DNA of 64,000 nt. It comes from Novosphingobium guangzhouense (lineage in GTDB: Bacteria > Pseudomonadota > Alphaproteobacteria > Sphingomonadales > Sphingomonadaceae). The position numbers and the translations under genes are program-made. Where the stretch lies: contig NZ_LYMM01000040.1 in the NCBI RefSeq assembly GCF_002896965.1, positions 1-64,000 of the forward strand, given 5' to 3'. Below the pieces are notes generated by a model. The model ran no database searches, was not told where the DNA came from, and worked only from the letters and a program-made list of their open reading frames with translations. Positions 15,575-23,119 of the stretch are shown here, one piece after another; position 1 is the first letter of the stretch; each line of letters opens with the position of its first letter.

Positions 15575-16093
15575 GTGCGCCTGAATTACGCCTCTCTCCC
15601 CGATATGCAGGCATGGGCCGAAGGCATCATGCAGCGCGAGCAGGATTTCATTATCGGCGACCGGCAGCTGCTGCGCTGGTGGATCATCCCCCGCAACGAG
15701 CAGCTGAACGTTTACCTGCACGCCGTGCTCAAGAGCGACGAGGACCGGGCGATGCACGATCATCCTTGGTCGAACGTCAGCTACCTGATCGCGGGCAGCT
15801 ACATCGAGCACACGCCCGAGGGCCGCATCGTCCGCAAGGCTGGTGACGTGATCGAACGCCCGGCGCACGCGCTGCACCGCCTCGAGGTAATCCCCGGCCA
15901 AAGCGCCATCTCGCTGTTCATGACCGGCCCGAAGGTGCGCGAGTGGGGCTTCGCTTGCTCGCACGGCTGGGTTCACTGGGAGGATTTCGTCAGCCGAGAG
16001 AACGCGGGCGTGATCGGGCGCGGCTGCGGTGAGTACGGCGACCTGTCGCCGGTCACGCCTGAGGGCCAGCCGCGCAGGGTGATTGCGGCATGA
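15575..16093 (+). CDS. Cupin-fold phage protein
   Basis: A 172-residue protein with a cupin metal-site pattern: MHDHPWSNVSYLIAGSYIEH (His-x-His), GDVIERPAHALHRLEVI (His), and an ISLFMTGPKVREWGF strand. Such single-domain cupins occur in sphingomonad and caulobacter phages next to PAPS-reductase-like genes, as here, where the stop overlaps the next start by four bases. The substrate is unknown; a nucleotide- or DNA-modification role is only a possibility from this pairing. Confidence 0.65.
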   Translation: MRLNYASLPDMQAWAEGIMQREQDFIIGDRQLLRWWIIPRNEQLNVYLHAVLKSDEDRAMHDHPWSNVSYLIAGSYIEHTPEGRIVRKAGDVIERPAHALHRLEVIPGQSAISLFMTGPKVREWGFACSHGWVHWEDFVSRENAGVIGRGCGEYGDLSPVTPEGQPRRVIAA

Positions 16094-16596
16094 AGCCCGT
16101 TTCCGTCCATGACGTGCAGACGGAGGGCGTTGAACTTACGCTCCAGTCGCTGCGCGCCTACTGGTCCGAGCATCAGCACTTCGCCGTTGCGTGGTCGGCC
16201 GGGAAGGACAGCACCACGCTGCTGACGATGCTCGTCCACTTCATCGATGCGGGCTTGCTGCCCCAGCCGGAATGCCTGTGGGTTTTCTATGCCGACACCC
16301 GGCAGGAGCTTCCGCCTATCCAGATGGCGGCCGAGCAGATCATGGCGAAGCTGCGCCTGCGCAACTGGATCCGTGTCGTTACGGTCCGGGCGCCGCTCGA
16401 CAAGCGGTTCATGGTCTACATCCTCGGCCGGGGCGTGCCGCCGCCGAACAACAACACGCTGCGCTGGTGCACGCGCCAGATCAAGGTCGAGCCCATGGCG
16501 GCCGCGCTGGAAGAGGCGCTGCAGGACGTGCCCGGCAAGGCCCTGATGCTCACCGGCGTGCGCGCCCGACAAGGATCTCTGCCCCTCTCACGCTGA
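16090..16596 (+). pseudogene. PAPS reductase-like (adenine nucleotide alpha hydrolase) protein, C-terminally truncated
   Basis: The 168 residues contain the PP-loop AVAWSAGKDSTTLLTMLVHF, a FYADTRQELPP segment and LRWCTRQIKVEPM, typical of phage and DndC-related PAPS reductase family proteins. After KALMLTGVR, where homologues continue for more than 100 residues, the frame runs into GSLPLSR and stops. In another frame the following DNA stays open from about 16568 to 16663 and ends in an ATGA overlap with the next gene, like the natural end of a coupled gene. I infer a deletion joining the 5' part of this gene to the 3' tail of the same or a neighbouring gene out of frame. Probably inactive. 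Confidence 0.65.
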
Positions 16597-16659
16597 CGAA
16601 TTCCAGGCGTGGAGGGCTCGCAAGGCAGACCAGAATTCACAGAGGAGTAGCCCCGCGCC

Positions 16660-16974
16660 ATGACCGCACACCCACCGGACCTGCAGCGCAAGTTCGATAA
16701 GAAGCTGGACCAGCGCAAAGCGATGCAGCTGTCCCCCGAGGAAATGGACCTTCTCGTAGAGTGCGGCGCGTATGACGCCATCGTGAAGGCAGCACAGGAA
16801 TTCAGGAAAGCCGAATGCCGAGAACGAAACGCCCGAAGCCGCTCTATCAACGCGGCCAGTTCTCCCTCTACCCCCGCCCCGGCCGCCATCCGGAAATCGT
16901 CTGGTATGACGAAGACGCCAAGCGCGAACGAAGCGCTAGCGCGCGCACAGGCGATCTTGAACAAGCCAGGCTAG
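16660..16974 (+). CDS. Small phage protein preceding the integrase
   Basis: A 104-residue protein (MTAHPPDLQRKFDKKLDQRK) with a helical acidic block (LSPEEMDLLVECGAYDAIVK) and a Ser/Ala/Pro-rich tail. It overlaps the integrase gene by 160 bases in a different frame, which is unusual but matches what I recall for sphingomonad prophages, where such proteins end in an ALARAQ segment over the integrase start. It could influence excision, by analogy of position only. Confidence 0.5.
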   Translation: MTAHPPDLQRKFDKKLDQRKAMQLSPEEMDLLVECGAYDAIVKAAQEFRKAECRERNARSRSINAASSPSTPAPAAIRKSSGMTKTPSANEALARAQAILNKPG

Positions 16975-18032
16975 CGCTGGACCGCAAATACCTCGAAGCC
17001 AGCGGCGCGCACTACTGCCCCCGCTGCGGACAGGCAACCAATGGGGAGGCAGCGCCGATGCTGCTCACTGCGATCTCGGACTACATGCTGAAGAACGAGC
17101 ATCAGGCCGGCTACGTTCGCTCCACCAAGCCGAGGCTTTCCAAGGTGATCGAGTATATCGCGGCCACGGATACCGGCATCACCGTGCCGGCGATCAGCGC
17201 CGAATGGGTCGAGCGCTTCCGCCGCTGGCTGGCGGCGCAGCCGGTGCGAAACAAGGCGGGCAAGATTATTCGTGATCGCTCCCCCGGCGGCATCGAGGGA
17301 TGCGTCCTGCAGCTTGCCGCCGTCATCAATTCGATGAAAGGCCATGAGGCGCAATTCAAGGCGAGGTCGGTGAAGGATCTGGCCAATTCCCCGGTCTACC
17401 GGGCCGACATCGACATGCTCGCAGCGATGTTCAGGTTCTGCCTTTACCCGGAGCCCAAGCCAAAGCAGCGATGGTCGCCGAAGGTGGCCAGGCTGACTGT
17501 CGAAGGTCGCACCAACTTGCTGCGCTACCTTCGCGCCGCCGTCGCTACCTGGGCAAGGCCTGACGCGATCTACGATCTGCGCGCGAAGGGGCAATGGCAC
17601 CGCGAGGCGGGCGTACTGGCCCTCAATCGACCCGGCCGGGTGCAGACAAAGAAGTACCGGCCTGCGATCCCGGTCGCCCGACAGTTCGCACCGTGGCTCG
17701 ACGAGGCGATGGGGCGCGAGAACTACCTGCCCGTTTCCACGATCCGGCATACCTGGGATGCGATGAAGGTTCACATCGGCCTGCCGGGCGATGCGGAGGC
17801 AGGTGAAAAGCTGATCCGCCGTAGCGTCTCGACGATCTGCCGGCGCAGCATCGGCGAGGCGAACTGGACGCAAGGAGAGATGATGCTCGGTCACCGCAAG
17901 GCAAGCATCTCGGACCTCTATGCGATCCCCGACCCGGCGAACCTCGGCCTCGCTCTCACGGCGACCGAGAAGCTGATCGACGAGATCGAATTGCGTGTTC
18001 CGGGTGCGTTTACCGCAGGGTTACCGCACTAA
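16815..18032 (+). CDS. Tyrosine-type phage integrase
   Basis: 405 residues. After a short basic N-terminus there is a CPRC knuckle (about residues 74-77), a SAM-like arm-binding domain (AISDYMLKNEHQAGYVRSTK) and a C-terminal catalytic domain. The end shows MLGHRKASISDLYA, the His/Arg and nucleophilic Tyr (about residue 369) pattern of tyrosine recombinases. The usual first-box Arg is in the ATWARPDAIYDLR region; the family is divergent there. The gene points to and stops 50 bp before tRNA-Gly, the expected position for an enzyme integrating at the tRNA 3' end. Confidence 0.88.
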   Translation: MPRTKRPKPLYQRGQFSLYPRPGRHPEIVWYDEDAKRERSASARTGDLEQARLALDRKYLEASGAHYCPRCGQATNGEAAPMLLTAISDYMLKNEHQAGYVRSTKPRLSKVIEYIAATDTGITVPAISAEWVERFRRWLAAQPVRNKAGKIIRDRSPGGIEGCVLQLAAVINSMKGHEAQFKARSVKDLANSPVYRADIDMLAAMFRFCLYPEPKPKQRWSPKVARLTVEGRTNLLRYLRAAVATWARPDAIYDLRAKGQWHREAGVLALNRPGRVQTKKYRPAIPVARQFAPWLDEAMGRENYLPVSTIRHTWDAMKVHIGLPGDAEAGEKLIRRSVSTICRRSIGEANWTQGEMMLGHRKASISDLYAIPDPANLGLALTATEKLIDEIELRVPGAFTAGLPH

Positions 18033-18082
18033 GAAGATGGCCGTGGTTCCGGCCGGGTTGTGTAAACGGGAGTTTTCGGCGT

Positions 18083-18156
18083 TGGAGCGGGTGAGGGGAA
18101 TCGAACCCCCGTATTCAGCTTGGGAAGCTGCTGCTCTACCATTGAGCTACACCCGC
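18083..18156 (-). tRNA. tRNA-Gly (anticodon CCC), with encoded CCA
   Basis: Seven-base acceptor stem (GCGGGTG/CACCCGC), discriminator T and encoded CCA. The D arm has AGCTCAATGGTAGAGC and the T arm has GGTTCGATTCC. The anticodon loop reads TTCCCAA, giving U33 and anticodon CCC. The 3' half faces the integrase gene, so this is the probable integration target; the gene remains intact at the junction. Confidence 0.93.
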
Positions 18157-18282
18157 ATTCAGCGACCGACGCCGCTTCATGCCATAATCCGATGAGTGGG
18201 CCACCGGGGCGAGGGCCTAGTGGCACGACGACAACCGCGTCGTCAACGCCTCTCTTTCGCGGTCCGCCAAACCACGCCCGGT

Positions 18283-19776
18283 TCAAGCCACCCTGCCGCC
18301 TGTCGACGGCGAGAAGGTATCCACCGCCCGCAGATGGGCCGTACTTTTGCGCGTGACACGGTTGCGCCCGCTCCGCTTGGCTTCATAGAGCGCCGCGTCT
18401 GCAGACGATACGAATCTGGCCATCTCGGTATCGAGAGCATGCGCACAGGCTATGCCGATGCTGATGGTGACGACCCCTGCCCCCGCACCCACCCCCGAAG
18501 GCAGGCCGAGCGCCTCGACCGACGCCCTCATGCGTTCGGCGATCACAGCGGCGTCGAAAGGGTCGGTGCCGGAAAGGATCACCGCGAACTCTTCTCCGCC
18601 GTAGCGGGCGACAAGGTCACTGTCGCGGCGGGCACAGCCTGAAAGGGCCGCCGCGACGGCCCGCAAGTGCTGGTCGCCCACGGCATGGCCGAATTCATCG
18701 TTGAGCAGCTTGAAGTGGTCGATATCTACCATCAGCAGCACCAACGGCTCCGCACCCTCGCGCCGTCGCGCCCATTCACTGGCCAGCACTTCGTCAAAGC
18801 GGCGACGGTTGGCGATGCCGGTGAGCGCATCAAAATGCGACAGGCGAGCCAGCTCGTCCTGCTCCTCAAAGTTGCGCAACTGCACCAGCGTCGTGCGCAG
18901 GCCATAGCCGAGCGAGGCCGTGACGCAGCCGCCGATCGCGATTATCGGATCGTAGGACACCAGCAGCACCGAGACCGCCAGCAACGTCACCGGAATCAGG
19001 AGAGGCCCGCCTGCACGAACGATTCTGGGCCAGGCAGGTGCGGATACCGCGGGCTCCAGACCTTTCCGATACGGCGCGCCGATCGCATGCCATGCAAGGA
19101 TCAGGAACGGCAGCACGACGACCAGATCACTCCAGCCTCCATAAGGCGTCAGGGCATGGACGTGATTGATGTAACCGGCGCTGATCAGGTAAATTACGGC
19201 ATAGGCGGTCATCGCCCGGAAGAATGGCGCGCGTTCGCGGGTTCGCACCATGAACCGGATGATCGCGAAAAGCGCGATGAAAAGGTTCTCGACGTCGAAC
19301 ATGAGTTGTAGCGCACCGATCGTCTCTGCCGGCGTTCGGGATTGAGAGATCAGCTTTCCGACATGGACGTAATACAGGTATCCCAACGCCGCAGCCAGTG
19401 CCGCATCGACCAGCCGGACCTGCCACTTTTCATCGGACGGGCTCGCCAGCGCGAAAATCAGCGGCACTCCGTAGAGCACGTATAGCAGCATGCTGAGCCT
19501 GTCTTCGCGCACGATGTCCAAGAACAGGGTGGCTATCATCGTGGAGGTCATGCCCCCCGCCCAGCACAGCATCGCCAGACTTGCAGCAAGCCAGCCCTCG
19601 AAACCATCCTTCCAGCCGCGATAGAAGCATGCGGCGGCGGCAAGGACGGGGGCTGCGATCAGCCAGGCGAACGATACCTTCGCGCCGTGCTCTCCCGCAA
19701 ACAGGATAGAGAACGCATGGCCTGCCAGAAACAGGACCGGAAGGGCAGCAGTGATGATCCTCGATCCGTGCCGCAT
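18283..19776 (-). CDS. Membrane-bound GGDEF diguanylate cyclase
   Basis: A 497-residue protein. About the first 290 residues hold eight or so hydrophobic helices, forming a membrane sensor of unknown ligand. The C-terminal GGDEF domain has DALTGIANRRRF, the metal-binding MVDIDHFKLLND and the active loop RYGGEEF (about residues 389-395). An RDSD inhibitory site lies five residues before GGEEF, so product inhibition by c-di-GMP is expected. It makes c-di-GMP from GTP and would favour sessile growth. It is the first chromosomal protein gene after the prophage and is not in an obvious operon. Confidence 0.92.
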   Translation of the reverse strand: MRHGSRIITAALPVLFLAGHAFSILFAGEHGAKVSFAWLIAAPVLAAAACFYRGWKDGFEGWLAASLAMLCWAGGMTSTMIATLFLDIVREDRLSMLLYVLYGVPLIFALASPSDEKWQVRLVDAALAAALGYLYYVHVGKLISQSRTPAETIGALQLMFDVENLFIALFAIIRFMVRTRERAPFFRAMTAYAVIYLISAGYINHVHALTPYGGWSDLVVVLPFLILAWHAIGAPYRKGLEPAVSAPAWPRIVRAGGPLLIPVTLLAVSVLLVSYDPIIAIGGCVTASLGYGLRTTLVQLRNFEEQDELARLSHFDALTGIANRRRFDEVLASEWARRREGAEPLVLLMVDIDHFKLLNDEFGHAVGDQHLRAVAAALSGCARRDSDLVARYGGEEFAVILSGTDPFDAAVIAERMRASVEALGLPSGVGAGAGVVTISIGIACAHALDTEMARFVSSADAALYEAKRSGRNRVTRKSTAHLRAVDTFSPSTGGRVA

Positions 19777-19868
19777 CTTGTTTCCTTGGGCGAGGCACTC
19801 CTTCGATGATCCTGTGCCACAAGCACCTTTAATCGAAGTTAATTCGCGGGCACTTGTGACCTTGGCAT

Positions 19869-20669
19869 TTACTGCGGGTCGGCCCAGAGGGGAGTGCGCT
19901 TTTCAAACAGCGCCGTACCACCTTCGCGCGGGTCCGTACCGGAAAGCATGGCCTGAACGTCTGGCAATGCGAACATTTCGGCGTTGGAGGCTTCCATGCC
20001 GAGGTCGTAATAAGACTTCATCACGGCCTTGGTGGCAATGATCGAGGCGGGCGAGCAGGCTGCGATCTCTTCCGCCCAGCGACGGGCACAATCCATCAGT
20101 TGCGCGTCCGGAACCACTTCGGCGACAAGGCCCCAGTCGTGGGCCTGCGCAGCGGAAATCCGCCTTGCTGTCAGCAACATGGCATGTGCGCGCTTGGGGC
20201 CAAGTTCCTGCACGATGCGCTGGATGCCCCCGCCAAGCGCCGCAAGGCCGACCCTGGGTTCGGTAAGGCCGAAGCTGGCGCCTTGAGCGGCGACGATCAC
20301 ATCGCAGGCCAGCGCCGCCTCGAAGCCGCCGCCAAGCGCGAAGCCGTTGACTGCGGCGATCACCGGTTTGCGCCGGGCAAAGCGCCAGACCAGCCCCGCG
20401 AACCCGGTTGCAGGCACCGGCATGCCCTTGAAGGCGCGCGGATCGTCCTTGGCGAAAGGCGTGCGCAGATCGGCGCCTGCGGAAAATGCCTTGTCCCCTG
20501 CCCCGGTCAGGATCGCCACCCACAGCGATGGATCGGCTTCGAAGCGGTCGAACACCTCGCCCAGTTCGAAGTTCGCCTCGCCGTGAAGAGCGTTGCGCAT
20601 TTCGGGGCGGTCGATCGTGACCGTCATGATCCGGCCATCGACCGCCACCTTGCAGAACTTCGTGTCCAT
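19869..20669 (-). CDS. Enoyl-CoA hydratase/isomerase (crotonase family)
   Basis: 266 residues, the usual family length. Crotonase signatures are AFSAGADLR (first oxyanion-hole loop), NGFALGGGFEAALACD (second loop with a catalytic-position Glu) and LTEPRVGLAALGGG (second Glu position). Such enzymes hydrate or isomerise enoyl-CoA esters in fatty-acid or aromatic catabolism. It stands alone on this strand, so the exact CoA substrate is not indicated. The next gene is divergent. Confidence 0.88.
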   Translation of the reverse strand: MDTKFCKVAVDGRIMTVTIDRPEMRNALHGEANFELGEVFDRFEADPSLWVAILTGAGDKAFSAGADLRTPFAKDDPRAFKGMPVPATGFAGLVWRFARRKPVIAAVNGFALGGGFEAALACDVIVAAQGASFGLTEPRVGLAALGGGIQRIVQELGPKRAHAMLLTARRISAAQAHDWGLVAEVVPDAQLMDCARRWAEEIAACSPASIIATKAVMKSYYDLGMEASNAEMFALPDVQAMLSGTDPREGGTALFEKRTPLWADPQ

Positions 20670-20731
20670 GGACGTCCTCTTCCTTTCGCGCCGCGGTTGA
20701 AAGCGGCATCGTGAACGGGCACCGTTGCGCG

Positions 20732-21148
20732 ATGAGACAAGCCTCGACCATCCTTTCCATCGATACGCCCGGCCGCGGCTTTACCGATATCACGCGAGCG
20801 ATGGCCGAATGGGTGGCGCAGGCCGGCATCGAGGAAGGGCTGCTGACCCTGCTTTGCCGACATACCTCCGCCTCGCTGCTGATTCAGGAGAACGCCGCGC
20901 GCGAAGTGCGGGTGGACCTTGCCGCATGGCTGGACCGGCTGGCTCCGGAAGGTGCGCATTACATGCACGACGATGAGGGGCCGGACGATATGCCGGCGCA
21001 TCTCAAGGCAACGCTGACCGGCGTTAACCTGCAGATCCCGGTCATCGACGGCGGCATGGCGCTGGGCACCTGGCAGGGTATCTATCTTGCCGAACACCGG
21101 CAAAAACCGCATCGCCGAGAAATTGCAGTGCATCTGATCGGGGCATAA
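20732..21148 (+). CDS. YjbQ/UPF0047 family protein
   Basis: 138 residues from the ATG at 20732 (MRQASTILSIDTPGRG); a GTG seven codons earlier is possible. Family motifs are CRHTSASLLIQENA, HDDEGPDDMPAHLKA and LGTWQGIYLAEHR. Members bind a metal through the conserved His/Asp/Glu residues and some show weak thiamine-phosphate synthase activity; the true physiological role is unsettled. Length and motifs are complete. Confidence 0.9.
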   Translation: MRQASTILSIDTPGRGFTDITRAMAEWVAQAGIEEGLLTLLCRHTSASLLIQENAAREVRVDLAAWLDRLAPEGAHYMHDDEGPDDMPAHLKATLTGVNLQIPVIDGGMALGTWQGIYLAEHRQKPHRREIAVHLIGA

Positions 21149-21227
21149 CCGCCCCTTACGCGACGGGCTGCCGCATCGCGGCGGCAGTTGGCCTTGCCAA
21201 GCCTTCAGCTTGTCACAATAAGGCCCC

Positions 21228-21902
21228 ATGCAGGAAAATCGTATTGCGCCCCCCGCCCGAATCCAGCGCAACCTTCTCGCCATCGGAGAGCGGCGGCTGC
21301 TCGACTGGCTTTGCGCGCGGATGCCCGCCTGGGTGAAGCCCGATCTTCTGACCGGCCTTGGCATGGTCGGCGCGGTCCTGATCTTCGCCGGATATGCTAC
21401 CAGCCTGCTCGACGAAGACTGGCTGTGGCTGTGCATTCCGGGCTACCTGCTGCACTGGTTCGGCGATTCCATGGACGGCAGCCTTGCCCGGTTCCGTCAT
21501 ATCGAGCGCCCCCGCTACGGCTATTTCCTTGACCATAGCTGCGATGGCATCGCGACCTTCCTGATCCTGCTCGGCATTGGCGTCAGCCCCTATGTACGGC
21601 TTGAAGTCTCGCTGATCGCGATGGTGGGGTATCTGCTGCTGTGCATCCACGCTTTCCTGGCGGTGCGCGTGCTGGGCGAGATGCGCCTTTCATACCTCAA
21701 CGCCGGGCCGACCGAACTGCGCCTGATCCTCATCACGCTGACATTCGCGATGCTGGTGCTGGGTGACAAGCAGCGCGACATGGAGGCGATGACCGGGTTC
21801 GACTGGTTCGTGGGCAGCGTAGGCGTGGTGCTGATCGGCCTGTTCGTGGTCCAGACCGCGCGCTCGGTGCGCAAGTTGGCGCGGATCGAACCGGCGAAGT
21901 GA
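21228..21902 (+). CDS. CDP-alcohol phosphatidyltransferase family enzyme
   Basis: A 224-residue membrane protein with about six helices. The family signature DG-x2-AR-x8-G-x3-D-x3-D is present as MDGSLARF followed by GYFLDHSCD (about residues 82-104). These enzymes transfer a phosphatidyl or similar group from a CDP-linked donor to an alcohol in phospholipid synthesis. The acceptor cannot be told from sequence. It converges with the VOC gene across a repeat-rich spacer. Confidence 0.88.
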   Translation: MQENRIAPPARIQRNLLAIGERRLLDWLCARMPAWVKPDLLTGLGMVGAVLIFAGYATSLLDEDWLWLCIPGYLLHWFGDSMDGSLARFRHIERPRYGYFLDHSCDGIATFLILLGIGVSPYVRLEVSLIAMVGYLLLCIHAFLAVRVLGEMRLSYLNAGPTELRLILITLTFAMLVLGDKQRDMEAMTGFDWFVGSVGVVLIGLFVVQTARSVRKLARIEPAK

Positions 21903-22074
21903 CACTGCCCCCCCCGCCGCAAGGTGACAGGGGTTTACACTGTTTACACGGTCCAGAGTGAAAAGGTGTCACCTTGAGGGCCAAAAGTGTCACCTTGGCA
22001 GCATAAGGTGACACATCCGGCTGCCGAAGTGTCACCTTGCAAGGCGAAAGTGTAACCTTGCAGTGTAACCTTGC
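21898..22074. repeat. Cluster of GTGTCACCTT-type repeats between convergent genes
   Basis: At least seven copies of an 11-15-base word related to AAGTGTCACCTTG occur in both orientations: 21920-21930 (inverted), 21963-21975 (AAGGTGTCACCTT, a perfect palindrome), 21983-21997, 22005-22014 (inverted), 22026-22040, 22046-22060 and 22062-22074, the last two with TAACC for TCACC. A TTTACACTGTTTACAC doublet lies at 21934-21949. Spacers are irregular, unlike CRISPR. The block fills the gap between two gene 3' ends. Confidence 0.8.
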
Positions 22075-22191
22075 GGGCCATGGGGCGGCCGCGACGGGCG
22101 TGGGCGGAACGGGCATGGGTGGATCGTATCCCAGCGGCCCGACTGTAGGAAAGCCGCCTGATAAGCTCCGCCCCATCGCAGCCCGCATCGG

Positions 22192-23118
22192 TCAGGGCTG
22201 CGCCACGATGCCTCTCCCAAGCCGCGACCCCGGCGCCGGATAGCCCGGCGGCGTCTGCCCCGTCAGCCAGATCAGCCGTCCATGCGCGGCATCGGGATGG
22301 ACGGCAAAGCGCGTATCCTGCGTACCGACCAGCGGCAGCCCCTGCCCGCGCAGACATGCCATTGCCGCCGCCGCATCGCGCACCTTGAAGACGAGATGGC
22401 AGATGCCCCCGATATCCTGCGCATGGCAGGCCACGGGAGAACCGGGCGCCCCCTCCAGCGCTTCCAGCACCGTATCGCCCATCGCGAAAGCCGCGCAGCA
22501 GGCATCGGCCAATTCGCGTTCTCCCAGATCGGGCCATTCCAGCCTGTCTGCAAAGAGCGCGCGCGCCTGCGCCAGCGATGGGGTGCTGACGCCTACAGCC
22601 TGCAGCCCCTCTATCCCCAGCGGCCCGTATCCCCCAGCACCACCGGCAGGCCGCCATGCCGGATCGCGGCGCGGATCGTTGGGCATGTCCTGCTTCACGA
22701 TCTCAAGCCGCATTCCCAGCATCTCGCTGCGAGGCACAAGAAAGTAGTGCGCCTCCATGCCGGGATCGTAGAACCGGCGGAACCCGCGCCCGGCGAACCA
22801 CGCATCCGCTGCTGCAAGGTCCGCGACCTTCAGCGCCAGCCCGATCCAGCGCGCTGCGCCTGCCGAACGGCGCAGCATGTCGCCCAGTGGGTTGCCCGCC
22901 TGCGCGCCCCGGCCCGCAGGGGCGATCGGGATCACCATGGTATCGCCGATCATCATCAGCGATTCCTCACGATCCAGCCCCAGCGCCTCTGTTTCGGGCG
23001 TCACAAGGATTTCGTAAGCGGCCTCAGCTCCGAACACGTCGCGTAAGAACGCATCGCAGGCCGGACGCTGCGTGTTGTCGGCCAATGCCCAGCTGACATG
23101 GACAAGGGGGAACTGCAC
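22192..23118 (-). CDS. VOC (glyoxalase/bleomycin resistance fold) protein
   Basis: 308 residues from the GTG at 23118 (VQFPLVHVSWALADN), one base after the Rieske stop. Two or more beta-alpha-beta-beta-beta modules are visible: an N-terminal one (PACDAFLRDVFGAEAAYEIL), a middle one (WIGLALKVADLAAADAWFAG) and a C-terminal one (SLAQARALFADRLEW, ICHLVFKVRDAAAAMACLRG). VOC proteins include ring-cleaving dioxygenases, epimerases and glyoxalases; the metal ligands are not obvious here. As the last gene of the catabolic operon it probably acts on a pathway intermediate. Confidence 0.72.
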   Translation of the reverse strand: MQFPLVHVSWALADNTQRPACDAFLRDVFGAEAAYEILVTPETEALGLDREESLMMIGDTMVIPIAPAGRGAQAGNPLGDMLRRSAGAARWIGLALKVADLAAADAWFAGRGFRRFYDPGMEAHYFLVPRSEMLGMRLEIVKQDMPNDPRRDPAWRPAGGAGGYGPLGIEGLQAVGVSTPSLAQARALFADRLEWPDLGERELADACCAAFAMGDTVLEALEGAPGSPVACHAQDIGGICHLVFKVRDAAAAMACLRGQGLPLVGTQDTRFAVHPDAAHGRLIWLTGQTPPGYPAPGSRLGRGIVAQP

Positions 23119-23119
23119 T

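Larger units (their letters stand above)
1..18085. mobile_element. Prophage, right-hand part, probably defective
   Basis: A continuous block of phage-type genes ends at a tyrosine integrase next to tRNA-Gly. Seen: tail genes, chimeric tape measure gene, ClpP-like head protease, portal, terminase remnant, leftward early cascade, Cro/CI control region, rightward early genes and integrase. The left attachment site and any lysis genes lie outside the window. The major capsid gene is missing from its usual place after the protease and only the terminase C-terminus remains, so I infer the element cannot package DNA in this form. The right border is placed at the tRNA 3' end by inference; the exact core cannot be fixed without the other end. 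Confidence 0.9.

Noticed and set aside
2853..16663. Prophage gene fusions as sequencing or assembly errors
   Set aside because: The chimera keeps a 952-codon open frame, and the other junctions coincide with start/stop overlaps rather than single-base indels; real deletions are more likely, although read mapping would settle it.
19829..19842. TTAA-N6-TTAA upstream of the diguanylate cyclase as a CtrA site
   Set aside because: The spacing is six, not seven, and the 8-mer TTAACCAT is absent.
21960..22075. Possible CRISPR array
   Set aside because: Repeats are only 11-15 bases, occur in both orientations, and spacers are irregular and very short; no cas gene nearby.
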